Shown here piece after piece: positions 47,014-55,308 of a stretch of DNA of 64,000 bases. Both the position numbers and the translations under genes were made by a program. Position 1 is the stretch's first letter; each line of letters opens with the position of its first letter. Origin of the DNA: Agrobacterium tumefaciens (GTDB lineage: Bacteria; Pseudomonadota; Alphaproteobacteria; Rhizobiales; Rhizobiaceae). The notes under the pieces are model-generated. The model did not search any database. It saw only the letters and a list, made by a program, of their open reading frames with translations, and had not been told where the DNA came from. The stretch lies in the NCBI GenBank assembly GCA_025560025.1, contig CP048485.1:1178001-1242000 (forward strand), in the 5' to 3' direction.

Positions 47014-47643
47014 TCACAGCGCCTCATCCACCCTCAGTCCCGCGCGTCTGACAATTCGCGCGGGAACGCCCACGACGGTACAGTCGGCGGGAACATTCTT
47101 GATGACAACCGCATTGGCCCCGACTTTTGCATTGTCACCCACGACGATATCCCCAAGCACCTTGGCGCCGGCATTTATCGTAACGTTGTCACCAATTCTG
47201 GGCGCGCCCGTCGAGCTGGTGTAACCGATACTGACCTGCTGATTTATCCAGCAATTGGCGCCGATCGACTCGGCCGATATGATCGTTGCAAATCCATGCT
47301 GAATGAACAGGCCGGGGCCGATATCGGGCGTGTGGATGTGCAGCGTACTTTCCGGGCGTGCCAGGAACTTGAAAAAATGCGCCCTCGGCAACCGATAATA
47401 AAAAAGGTTGCGAAACTCGGCGGTGCCGGTCAGCAATCTCACCGCATCAAGCATGAGGTCGCCGCGTTGCGTCGATGACGTCCCGAGAAGCTTTTCGCTC
47501 CACGCCTCGATGTCTCTGAAGATCGGGTTCCCCGGTTTCGCCATGAAAAGCAGAACCAGGTGCGGCGTAACGGACAGGGCCGATACCGCAAAACAGACTT
47601 TTTTAAAAATGGTCACAATGAAATCCTTAAATATGGAAGGCAA
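47014..47643 (-). CDS. Serine acetyltransferase-like hexapeptide-repeat protein
   Basis: A 209-residue acetyltransferase with left-handed beta-helix repeats in the C-terminal half (GPGLFIQHGFATIISAESIGANCWINQQVSIGYTS, then VTINAGAKVLGDIVVGDNAKVGANAVVIKNVP). It resembles the CysE/WcaF/exopolysaccharide O-acetyltransferase group but lacks the long N-terminal helical domain of the true CysE at 51926. An N-terminal segment (FKKVCFAVSALSVTPHLVLLF) is hydrophobic. It may modify a surface sugar; this is inferred. Confidence 0.75.
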   Translation of the reverse strand: MPSIFKDFIVTIFKKVCFAVSALSVTPHLVLLFMAKPGNPIFRDIEAWSEKLLGTSSTQRGDLMLDAVRLLTGTAEFRNLFYYRLPRAHFFKFLARPESTLHIHTPDIGPGLFIQHGFATIISAESIGANCWINQQVSIGYTSSTGAPRIGDNVTINAGAKVLGDIVVGDNAKVGANAVVIKNVPADCTVVGVPARIVRRAGLRVDEAL

Positions 47644-48099
47644 TTTATCGTCTCGAGCGTAACTTGCAACCGCGTATCTATGCCCTATCGGCAGGATGAT
47701 AATCGTGACGGCGTTTTCGGTATCAAACCTTCGCCGCTGCGCCGCAAAAGAGCCATTTCCAGAATGTTTGAACTGGTGTGAAGGCCAGTGTCGTCAAGGC
47801 TACAGAGGGTGTCGTATTCCCGAACGTCACCTCGCCCGTCACATGGTTTGCTGCAGGCATCCGGCACCATCCAGTCAATTTCGTGAGGAGGAGCCGGACA
47901 ACCGGCTAAATGCCGGGGCTGCGGCGGCGGTAGATCAGGAGGTGGCGGCGTCTTCTCGGAACGTCCCATTTATTCCCCTGTCCATCCTTCGCCGAAAGAT
48001 CACATGCGAACCGTCACCGGTTCGTCGGTGCAGTTCGACAATATCTGCCTGCGGAGGAGCGGGCCGGCATTGATGTTCAAACCCAAGGAGGAGATGGAT
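47644..48099. other. Divergent intergenic region before fdhA
   Basis: 456 bases without a supported gene. CGAACCG-TCAC-CGGTTCG at 48007-48024 is a perfect 7-base-arm inverted repeat 76 bases upstream of the fdhA start and could be an operator. Confidence 0.5.
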
Positions 48100-49290
48100 A
48101 TGAGCAGGAACAGAGGCGTCGTTTATCTGAAGCCGGGCCAGGTTGAAGTCCGCGACATCGACGACCCGAAGCTGGAGGCGCCGGATGGCCGCCGCATCGA
48201 GCACGGCGTCATTCTCAAAGTTATTTCCACGAATATCTGCGGTTCCGACCAGCATATGGTGCGCGGCCGCACCACGGCGATGCCGGGTCTCGTTCTCGGC
48301 CACGAAATCACCGGCGAAGTCATTGAAAAAGGCGTCGATGTCGAAATGCTTGATATCGGCGACATCGTCTCGGTGCCCTTCAACGTCGCCTGCGGCCGCT
48401 GCCGCTGCTGCAAGTCGCAGGATACCGGCGTCTGCCTGACGGTGAACCCGTCTCGCGCCGGCGGCGCTTACGGCTATGTCGATATGGGCGGCTGGATCGG
48501 CGGACAGGCGAGATATGTCACCATCCCCTATGCCGACTTCAATCTTCTGAAATTTCCCGACCGTGACAGGGCGATGTCGAAGATCCGCGACCTCACCATG
48601 CTGTCCGACATTCTGCCGACCGGCTTCCACGGTGCGGTCAAGGCGGGTGTCGGCGTCGGCTCCACGGTCTATGTCGCAGGCGCCGGCCCGGTCGGTCTTG
48701 CCGCCGCCGCCTCTGCCCGCATTCTGGGGGCTGCGGTCGTCATGATCGGCGATTTCAACAAGGATCGCCTTGCGCACGCGGCAAAAGTCGGTTTCGAACC
48801 CGTCGATCTCTCCAAGGGGGACCGGCTGGGCGATATGATCGCGCAGATCGTCGGCACCAATGAGGTGGACAGCGCCATCGACGCCGTCGGTTTTGAGGCA
48901 CGCGGCCATTCCGGCGGTGAACAGCCGGCCATCGTTCTCAACCAGATGATGGAGATCACCCGCGCTGCCGGCTCGATCGGTATCCCCGGCCTCTATGTCA
49001 CCGAGGATCCCGGCGCGGTCGATGCCGCAGCAAAACAGGGCAGCCTGTCCCTGCGCTTCGGTCTGGGGTGGGCGAAGGCGCAATCCTTCCACACCGGCCA
49101 GACGCCGGTTCTGAAGTATAACCGTCAGCTCATGCAGGCCATCCTGCATGACCGTCTGCCCATTGCCGACATCGTCAACGCCAAGATCATAGCGCTCGAC
49201 GATGCCGTCCAGGGTTATGAAAGCTTCGATCAGGGCGCGGCGACCAAGTTCGTTCTCGACCCGCATGGCGATCTGCTGAAAGCAGCCTGA
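48100..49290 (+). CDS. fdhA: Glutathione-independent formaldehyde dehydrogenase
   Basis: A 396-residue zinc medium-chain dehydrogenase oxidising formaldehyde to formate with NAD, of the Pseudomonas putida FdhA type. Catalytic zinc ligands lie in TNICGSDQHMVRGR and GHEITGEVIE, the structural lobe is CGRCRCCKSQDTGVC, and the Rossmann motif is GAGPVGLAAAASA. The long insertion AGGAYGYVDMGGWIGGQARYV and the QSFHTGQTPVLKYN segment are typical of this subfamily. AAGGAGG lies 8 bases before the ATG at 48100. It has its own terminator and is monocistronic. Confidence 0.93.
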   Translation: MSRNRGVVYLKPGQVEVRDIDDPKLEAPDGRRIEHGVILKVISTNICGSDQHMVRGRTTAMPGLVLGHEITGEVIEKGVDVEMLDIGDIVSVPFNVACGRCRCCKSQDTGVCLTVNPSRAGGAYGYVDMGGWIGGQARYVTIPYADFNLLKFPDRDRAMSKIRDLTMLSDILPTGFHGAVKAGVGVGSTVYVAGAGPVGLAAAASARILGAAVVMIGDFNKDRLAHAAKVGFEPVDLSKGDRLGDMIAQIVGTNEVDSAIDAVGFEARGHSGGEQPAIVLNQMMEITRAAGSIGIPGLYVTEDPGAVDAAAKQGSLSLRFGLGWAKAQSFHTGQTPVLKYNRQLMQAILHDRLPIADIVNAKIIALDDAVQGYESFDQGAATKFVLDPHGDLLKAA

Positions 49291-49325
49291 CATTTCGAGA
49301 GCTCGCGTCCCATAATCATTGAACA

Positions 49326-49358
49326 GCGCCCGCGAAGAGTATTTTCGCGGGCGCTTTT
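49326..49358 (+). terminator. Terminator after fdhA
   Basis: GCGCCCGCGAA and TTCGCGGGCGC form a perfect 11-base stem with a 7-base loop, followed by TTTTACC. Confidence 0.88.
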
Positions 49359-49388
49359 ACCGTATCACCACACGGTGAAATCAAGAGA

Positions 49389-50045
49389 CTACAGCAGCAT
49401 CCCTTCCAGCTCGGCCGTGGCAGCCGGGGAAAGATAGGGGCGGAACAGGCTCGACACTTGCCGAAGCCCCCATTCCAGTTGCAGCGGCCCGAATTCGGTC
49501 ACGCCCTCCTGCAGGTTAAGATAGGCCGCCCAATAGGTCGAGACGATCCATAGGTTTGTGAGAACGGCAGCCCGCTCACCTTCCGGAATCTCCGCAAGTC
49601 CTGCTTTCTCCATTCGTCCGACAATATCATCGACGGCAAAACGCATGGCCGCGCTGATGGTGCGCACCGGCTCCACCAGCGCAGGCGCAGAGGAAACAAG
49701 CCCGACAAGATCGCGAAACAGGAAGCGGTAATTCCACACCAGCGAAAACCAGCGCCGCAAAAACCCGGTGTAGGTCGCCGCAGCACCTTCGTCCGCGCCG
49801 TCAATCTTCGCGACAATCGCCAGCGCATCGGCTTCGAACAGGGCAAACAGCGCCAGAACCAGCGCCTCCTTGGTGCGAAAATGGTAATAAAGATTGCCCT
49901 CGTTGATATTCACCGCCCTTGCGATCTCAGCCGTGGTCACATGATCGGGCCCCCGCTCGTTAAACAGCTCGAGAGCAGCAGCAAGAATTCTCTGCCGTGT
50001 AGGGGAAAGACGCCCCGTTGATCGTCCACCCTCGCTTTTCTTCAT
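49389..50045 (-). CDS. TetR-family transcriptional regulator
   Basis: A 218-residue TetR repressor. The N-terminal HTH is ILAAALELFNERGPDHVTTAEIARAVNINEGNLYYHFRTKEALV; the ligand-binding C-terminal domain is helical and without recognisable relatives here. It is divergent from the cytochrome P450 gene across two identical-pattern palindromes, so it is inferred to control it and itself. The ligand is unknown. Confidence 0.9.
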   Translation of the reverse strand: MKKSEGGRSTGRLSPTRQRILAAALELFNERGPDHVTTAEIARAVNINEGNLYYHFRTKEALVLALFALFEADALAIVAKIDGADEGAAATYTGFLRRWFSLVWNYRFLFRDLVGLVSSAPALVEPVRTISAAMRFAVDDIVGRMEKAGLAEIPEGERAAVLTNLWIVSTYWAAYLNLQEGVTEFGPLQLEWGLRQVSSLFRPYLSPAATAELEGMLL

Positions 50046-50071
50046 TGATATAGGACCCCGCTATTGAAACC

Positions 50072-50114
50072 TAAGGCATACACCTTAAATGACTAAAATA
50101 AGGTATACACCTTA
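50072..50114. promoter_or_regulatory. Twin TetR-type operators between tetR and P450 genes
   Basis: TAAGGCATACACCTTA (50072-50087) and TAAGGTATACACCTTA (50099-50114) are 16-base near-palindromes differing at one base, with 27 bases between their starts. They occupy the divergent promoter region, 27 to 85 bases from the two start codons. Confidence 0.75.
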
Positions 50115-50156
50115 ACAGGGAAATTTGAGTGTTCAACGCGAATAAAGGACCTGTCC

Positions 50157-51551
50157 ATGCCCGGAACCGACCTTCGCAGCCCGCCCCCGGATATATCCGC
50201 TGCGGCACCCGTCTCCAGGTTCGCCACAGCACGTGTGGCCCTCTCGCTCATCCGCAATCCGCTGAATGCGTTGCCGCCGGAGATTTTCAGCGAACCGGCG
50301 GTCTTCACGCGCCTTGGCGGCACGATGCGTGTCCACCTCGCCGATCCGGTTCTTATCCATGAGGCTCTGGTCAAAAACGCCCATCTGCTCGGCAAGGGTG
50401 AGGATGTGCGCCGGGCTCTGGGCCCCGCACTCGGACAGGGCCTTCTGACGGCGGATGGCGATCACTGGAAATGGCAAAGGCAATCCGTCGCCGCCGCCTT
50501 CCGGCATGAAAAGCTGCTGGAACTGCTGCCCGTGATGATCGAGGCGGCAGAGCGAACCGAAAGGCGCTGGCGCACATCCCCTTCCGGTGACATCGATATC
50601 GGCCATGAAATGATGCGGACTACCTTCGACATCATTGTCGAAACCATGATGTCCGGCGGCCACGGGATCGATATCGGGCGCGTCGAACAAAGCGTCACCG
50701 ACTATCTGAAACCAACCGGCTGGACCTTTGCGCTCGCCATGCTGGGCGCACCGGAATGGCTTCCCCAGCCCGGCCGGCGCAAGGCCCGGGCCGCTGTCAA
50801 TTATCTGCGCTCCAGCCTGTCGACGGTGATCGCTAACCGGCGGCAAAACCCCGCCGACCGGAACGATCTGGTCTCCATGTTGCTCGAGGCAAAGGACCCG
50901 GAAACCGGACGCATGATGAGCGACACTGAAATCACCGACAATCTGCTGACCTTTATCACCGCCGGTCACGAAACCACCGCGCTCGGTCTCGCATGGACGT
51001 TCCACCTGCTGTCGCAAAACAGCGATGTGGAACGGAAAGTCGTCGAGGAGATCGCGGCCGTCACCGGTGGAAATCCAGTCGCGGCAGGGCATATTGCTGA
51101 ACTGACCTATACGAGACAGGTGTTTTCCGAGGCGATGCGGCTTTACCCGCCTGCCCCGGTTGTCACCCGCACGGCGCTGCAGGACTTCAGGCTCGGCGAC
51201 CATGATATTCCGGCCGGAACCGTTCTTTATGTACCGATCTATGCCGTGCACCGGCATACGGCGCTATGGGACCAACCGGAACGCTTCGACCCTTCCCGCT
51301 TCGATCCGGAAAAAACCAGGGCGCGTCACCGTTACGCCTATATGCCTTTCGGCGCAGGCCCGCGCGTCTGTATCGGCAATGCTTTTGCGATGATGGAAGC
51401 CGTCGCGATCCTCGCCGTGCTTTTGCAGAAGGCCCATCTCGAAAACAGATCCGCAGCCACGGCGGAGCCGTTGATGAGGGTGACGTTACGCCCGCAAGCC
51501 CCTCTGATGATGCGGGTCACGAACCGCAAAAACAAATCGCCCGCGGTGTGA
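50157..51551 (+). CDS. Cytochrome P450
   Basis: A 464-residue P450 monooxygenase. The haem-ligand loop FGAGPRVCIGNAF puts the thiolate at Cys405. The I-helix oxygen-activation motif is AGHETT, the K-helix ExxR is FSEAMRLYPP, and RFDPEKTRARHRYAYMPFG precedes the haem loop. No membrane anchor is seen, so it is a soluble bacterial P450 needing separate redox partners, which are not adjacent. The divergent TetR gene and twin operators suggest induction by a small molecule. The stop codon sits in a terminator loop. Confidence 0.94.
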   Translation: MPGTDLRSPPPDISAAAPVSRFATARVALSLIRNPLNALPPEIFSEPAVFTRLGGTMRVHLADPVLIHEALVKNAHLLGKGEDVRRALGPALGQGLLTADGDHWKWQRQSVAAAFRHEKLLELLPVMIEAAERTERRWRTSPSGDIDIGHEMMRTTFDIIVETMMSGGHGIDIGRVEQSVTDYLKPTGWTFALAMLGAPEWLPQPGRRKARAAVNYLRSSLSTVIANRRQNPADRNDLVSMLLEAKDPETGRMMSDTEITDNLLTFITAGHETTALGLAWTFHLLSQNSDVERKVVEEIAAVTGGNPVAAGHIAELTYTRQVFSEAMRLYPPAPVVTRTALQDFRLGDHDIPAGTVLYVPIYAVHRHTALWDQPERFDPSRFDPEKTRARHRYAYMPFGAGPRVCIGNAFAMMEAVAILAVLLQKAHLENRSAATAEPLMRVTLRPQAPLMMRVTNRKNKSPAV

Positions 51552-51567
51552 ACCACCGCGGGCGATT
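51535..51567. terminator. Terminator overlapping the P450 stop codon
   Basis: AATCGCCCGCGGTG and CACCGCGGGCGATT are perfect 14-base arms with the 5-base loop TGAAC, whose TGA is the P450 stop codon. Short A/T runs on both sides make it usable by the opposite-strand DUF3126 gene too. Confidence 0.85.
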
Positions 51568-51602
51568 ATTACCCCATAAAGAACATCACCTGATGGTGAC
51601 GA

Positions 51603-51806
51603 TCAAAGATCGACGTCGAGGATCGCCATGGAGAAGTTGTACGAGCGGTCGCCGTCTTCGTCATCGATGTAGACGACGCCGAGAAACTCTTCGCCAAGAT
51701 ACACTTCGGCGGAATCGTCCTTGCGCGGACGCGCCTTCACAACCATCTTTTCATTGAAGGTGCGCTTGAAATAGGCCTCGAGTTTTTTGATTTCGTCGGC
51801 TTTCAC
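51603..51806 (-). CDS. DUF3126 family protein
   Basis: A 67-residue protein of the DUF3126 family found in alphaproteobacteria, function unknown. A GTG start at 51806 is chosen: AGGAG ends 7 bases before it and the family begins at this K-A-D-E-I-KKLE position. The ORF extended to 51854 has no family support. The sequence reads KADEIKKLEAYFKRTFN, then an acidic SYNFSMAILDVDL end. It lies downstream of cysE on the same strand. Confidence 0.8.
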   Translation of the reverse strand: MKADEIKKLEAYFKRTFNEKMVVKARPRKDDSAEVYLGEEFLGVVYIDDEDGDRSYNFSMAILDVDL

Positions 51807-51925
51807 CACTATTCTCCTGTGCGGTTCGGGTTGGCCGCTTTTGGCATGGGACAAAGGCCAAAGTAAAGTGAAAGCGGCGCATCATCCGTGTCTTCCACAC
51901 GGACGAGCGCAATATTCACGACCCG

Positions 51926-52750
51926 TCAGATATCGGCTCCGATAACCTGGTCCATTAGACGCGAGGGTTCCGAACACCCTGCTTCTCCTACCACGCGCGC
52001 CGGCACGCCGGCCACGGTGGTCTTCGGCGGGACCGGTTTCAACACCACCGAACCGGCGGCAATCCGCGAGCAGCTGCCGATCTCGATATTGCCGAGGATT
52101 TTTGCGCCTGCCCCGATCATCACACCGTTGCCGATCTTCGGATGGCGGTCCGCCCCCTCCTTGCCGGTGCCGCCAAGCGTCACGCCGTGCAGGATGGAAA
52201 CATTGTCACCGATGACAGCCGTTTCACCGACCACCAGCCCCGTAGCATGATCGAGGAAGATACCCTTGCCAATGCGCGCGGCCGGATTGATATCCGTCTG
52301 GAAGATGCTCGATGAGCGGCTTTGCAGGTAAAAGGCGAAATCCCTGCGGCCCTTCGCAAGCAGCCAATGGGCAAGGCGATGCGTCTGGATGGCCTGGAAG
52401 CCCTTGAAATAGAGCAGCGGCTCCATGAAGCGCGTGCAGGCCGGGTCGCGATCGTAAACCGCCTGGATGTCGACGCGCAGTACGCTTCCCCATTCCGGCC
52501 AGTCATCCAGCATATCCTGAAACGTCTGGCGCAGAAGCACGGCCTGCATATCGGGATGATCGAGGAGTTCGCAGATGCGATAGATCACACATTCTTCGAG
52601 AGACCGGTGATTGAGGATCGTCGAATAAAGGAAGGCTGAAAGCAGCGGGTCCTGAGCTGCGGCGCTACGCGCTTCATGCAGCAGGCTGCCCCAGATCGGA
52701 TCGACGATCGCCAGCTGTTCGGGCTGACGGGCCTCGGTACGTGCGACCAT
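51926..52750 (-). CDS. cysE: Serine O-acetyltransferase
   Basis: A 274-residue CysE that makes O-acetylserine from serine and acetyl-CoA, the entry to cysteine synthesis. The N-terminal helical domain (DPIWGSLLHEARSAAAQDPLLSAFLY) and the hexapeptide-repeat domain (GKGIFLDHATGLVVGETAVIGDNVSILHGVTLGGTG) match CysE. The DH ATGLVVGETA loop carries the catalytic His. The C-terminal tail (SEPSRLMDQVIGADI) ends in Ile, as required for cysteine synthase complex formation in many species. Confidence 0.95.
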   Translation of the reverse strand: MVARTEARQPEQLAIVDPIWGSLLHEARSAAAQDPLLSAFLYSTILNHRSLEECVIYRICELLDHPDMQAVLLRQTFQDMLDDWPEWGSVLRVDIQAVYDRDPACTRFMEPLLYFKGFQAIQTHRLAHWLLAKGRRDFAFYLQSRSSSIFQTDINPAARIGKGIFLDHATGLVVGETAVIGDNVSILHGVTLGGTGKEGADRHPKIGNGVMIGAGAKILGNIEIGSCSRIAAGSVVLKPVPPKTTVAGVPARVVGEAGCSEPSRLMDQVIGADI

Positions 52751-52914
52751 GAATGGTCTCCTCGTTTGCAGTGGTCGTTCTTTATACAGAAAAAGACGTG
52801 TATTAGAAATGGGATTCGAATGACGACTTTAAAGACGGCAAGGCTTCAGTTTTTCTGCATGCAGCATGAAAAAGCGTTTCTTGCCGCCCCGGGGCGTTGC
52901 CGAAATAATCCAGA

Positions 52915-53700
52915 TCAAAGCGCGCGGTAAAATTCCAGAACCGCAGCCTTGAACACCCGGTCGCCAACGGCCAGCATATGGTCGCGGCCGGGAATGTCGA
53001 TCGCGCGCGCATGCGGCATGATCGCCGCGAGTTCTGCGCCGGATCCGGCAATATCATCCTTCGTTCCAACCGCAATCAGCGTCGGCGCATCAATCTTTTC
53101 CGCCTGTTCGCGCGTGACGAGGACCCGCGAGGTCTCGATACAGGCGGCCAGCGCCAGCCGGTCGCTTTTCGTCTGGTCGGCAAAGGCACGGAACATACGG
53201 CCACGCTCATGGGTGACGACATCGAGCGAGGGGGCGAGCAGCGCCTCGGCAATCGGATCCCAGTCGCCGACGCCTTCGATCATGCCTATACCGAGCCCGC
53301 CGAAAACCAGCGAGCGGACGCGCTCGGGATGGGCCATGGCCAGAAAGGCGGAAATGCGCGCACCCATGGAATATCCCATCACATGGGTTTCCGCGATGCC
53401 GAGATGATTGAGCAGCGCCACGGCGTCTTCCGCCATGACAGGCGGATAATAGGCGTCTGGATCATGCGGCTTGTCGCTTGCGCCATGGCCGCGATTGTCG
53501 ATGGCAATCACCCGGTAGCCCGCATCCCCGAGTGTTTTCAGCCAGCCGGGATGTACCCAGTTGACGTTCGCGCTGGAGGCAAAGCCATGAATCAACAGAA
53601 CCGGCTCGCCCGCCGGATCACCCTCGTCGAAATAGGCAAGGCGAAGGCCGTCATGGGAAAAATCGGAAAATTGCGGCGTGTTGAGATTCATCAAGGACAT
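52915..53700 (-). CDS. Alpha/beta hydrolase
   Basis: A 261-residue alpha/beta hydrolase. The nucleophile elbow is GYSMGARIS (Ser), the oxyanion region is LLIHGFASSANVNW, the acid is Asp in AVGTKDDIAGSG and the catalytic His is in IPGRDHMLAVGD. Substrate unknown. It is divergent from the NDUFS6-like gene. Confidence 0.9.
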   Translation of the reverse strand: MSLMNLNTPQFSDFSHDGLRLAYFDEGDPAGEPVLLIHGFASSANVNWVHPGWLKTLGDAGYRVIAIDNRGHGASDKPHDPDAYYPPVMAEDAVALLNHLGIAETHVMGYSMGARISAFLAMAHPERVRSLVFGGLGIGMIEGVGDWDPIAEALLAPSLDVVTHERGRMFRAFADQTKSDRLALAACIETSRVLVTREQAEKIDAPTLIAVGTKDDIAGSGAELAAIMPHARAIDIPGRDHMLAVGDRVFKAAVLEFYRAL

Positions 53701-53861
53701 CCTTTTTGCCGGACCATATGGCAGGAAATCGCAATGGTGAACATATTTTCCTGACGATTTTTATGGAGATGCAATGCGTTTGAGGCTACATATCCGCAGC
53801 AATAAGCCCATGCTCGATGACGATCTGCGGCTTAACCACGATATTGCATTTGGAGACGAAC

Positions 53862-54107
53862 ATGGCCGGGCATTCCATTCCCCACTTCCAGAACGATGGC
53901 GGACACAGCGTAATCGAGATCGGCGTCAAGGAATTCATGTGCACCGGCGCTTCGGTGCCCTACGATCATCCGCATATCTTCATCGATATGGGCGACGACA
54001 ACGAGAAGGTCTGTTCCTACTGCTCTACCCTTTACCGTTACAATCCGTCGCTGAAGGCCGAACAGACCAATCCTCCGGGCTGCGTCTTCCATGTGAAGGC
54101 CGCCTGA
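53862..54107 (+). CDS. Zinc-finger (CHCC/NDUFS6-like) protein
   Basis: An 81-residue protein with the CHCC zinc-binding pattern: Cys27 in KEFMCTG, His36 in YDHPH, and Cys51/Cys54 in VCSYC, followed by TLYRY. This is the bacterial homologue of NDUFS6, a zinc-binding accessory subunit of mitochondrial complex I. The start at 53862 (MAGHSIPHFQND) was chosen over the upstream frame. A flavin monooxygenase gene starts 29 bases after its stop. Confidence 0.85.
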   Translation: MAGHSIPHFQNDGGHSVIEIGVKEFMCTGASVPYDHPHIFIDMGDDNEKVCSYCSTLYRYNPSLKAEQTNPPGCVFHVKAA

Positions 54108-54136
54108 CCTTTTCCCTTTCCTGATCGGGGCGCATC

Positions 54137-55306
54137 ATGCCCATCACATCCGTAGCCATTGTCGGTGCCGGCATTGCCGGTCTCACCGCTGCCCTTTCTT
54201 TTGCCAGGCATGGCGTCAGCTCCGACATCATCGAACAGGCCGGTGAACTCGCGGAAGTCGGCGCCGGCCTGCAGCTGTCGCCCAATGCCGCCCGCATCCT
54301 TGCGGAACTCGGCGTGATGCCGGAGATCGAGGCACGTTGGACGGAGCCTGTCAGCGTCGAACTGGCATCGGGAAAATCGCTTGCCACGCTGTTATCATTG
54401 CCAATGGCCGAAATGGCTCGCACACGCTGGGGCGCACCCTACGGCGTCCTTCACCGCTCGACGCTGCAACGCGCGCTTCTTGATGCGGTGACCCGCAATC
54501 CGCTCTGCCGCCTGCATCTCGGCAAACGCATGGAAAATGCAACGTTGGATGGGATTGCCGCAACCACGTTTCGTGATCACGACCTGATCGTCGGCGCGGA
54601 CGGCGTCTGGTCGGCGGCCCGTTTTGCCGTCCCCTCCTCTCCCGTCGCCACTTTTTCCGGCAATGTCGCCTGGCGCTTCACGGTCGCTGCAAAAGATGTG
54701 CCTTCCGCCATCAACAAGAGCGCCGTCACCGCCTATCTCGGTTCGGGCGGCCATATAGTTGCCTATCCGCTGAAGGAAGTCGGCGGCTTCAACATCGTCG
54801 CCATCGCGCTCGGTGCCGATCCCGGCGCGACATGGCGGGCCGAATCGAGCGGACAGCAGAAAGCGATGCTGCTGGCGCAATTTCGCGACTGGAGCCCGGA
54901 TATCGTCCGGCTCCTGTCATCGTCGGAAAATCCAACCTTCTGGCCACTCTACCAGGCCGGCCCCGGACGCTGGCACAATGGCCGCGACACGGTGCTGATC
55001 GGCGACGCAGCCCATGCGATGATGCCTTTTGCGGCACAGGGGGCGGCGATGGCTATCGAGGATGCCTTTGAACTGGCGGGCGCGCTGGCCGGAACACCCC
55101 TGCCCGTGGCACAGGCCCTTGCAGCCTTCGAAGCTTTGCGCCTTCCGCGCATAGAAAAGGCCCGCAAGCGGGCCTCTCTCAATCGTTTCGCCTATCACGC
55201 CACAGGCCCGGCTCGCCTTGCCCGGGACTTCGTTTTTTCAACACGTCCCACGGAAGCCTTCCTGAAGGACTTAGACTGGCTTTACGGCTACCGCGCCAAA
55301 GGCTGA
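54137..55306 (+). CDS. FAD-dependent aromatic monooxygenase
   Basis: A 389-residue group A flavoprotein hydroxylase, similar in layout to salicylate hydroxylase. It has the GxGxxG dinucleotide fold (SVAIVGAGIAGLTAALSFARHG), the DG motif (LIVGADGVWSAAR) and the GD motif (VLIGDAAHAMMPFAAQGAAMAIED). The substrate is unknown; ubiquinone biosynthesis or aromatic catabolism are options. It is in a likely pair with the zinc-finger gene and ends 2 bases from the convergent metC. Confidence 0.88.
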   Translation: MPITSVAIVGAGIAGLTAALSFARHGVSSDIIEQAGELAEVGAGLQLSPNAARILAELGVMPEIEARWTEPVSVELASGKSLATLLSLPMAEMARTRWGAPYGVLHRSTLQRALLDAVTRNPLCRLHLGKRMENATLDGIAATTFRDHDLIVGADGVWSAARFAVPSSPVATFSGNVAWRFTVAAKDVPSAINKSAVTAYLGSGGHIVAYPLKEVGGFNIVAIALGADPGATWRAESSGQQKAMLLAQFRDWSPDIVRLLSSSENPTFWPLYQAGPGRWHNGRDTVLIGDAAHAMMPFAAQGAAMAIEDAFELAGALAGTPLPVAQALAAFEALRLPRIEKARKRASLNRFAYHATGPARLARDFVFSTRPTEAFLKDLDWLYGYRAKG

Positions 55307-55308
55307 GG

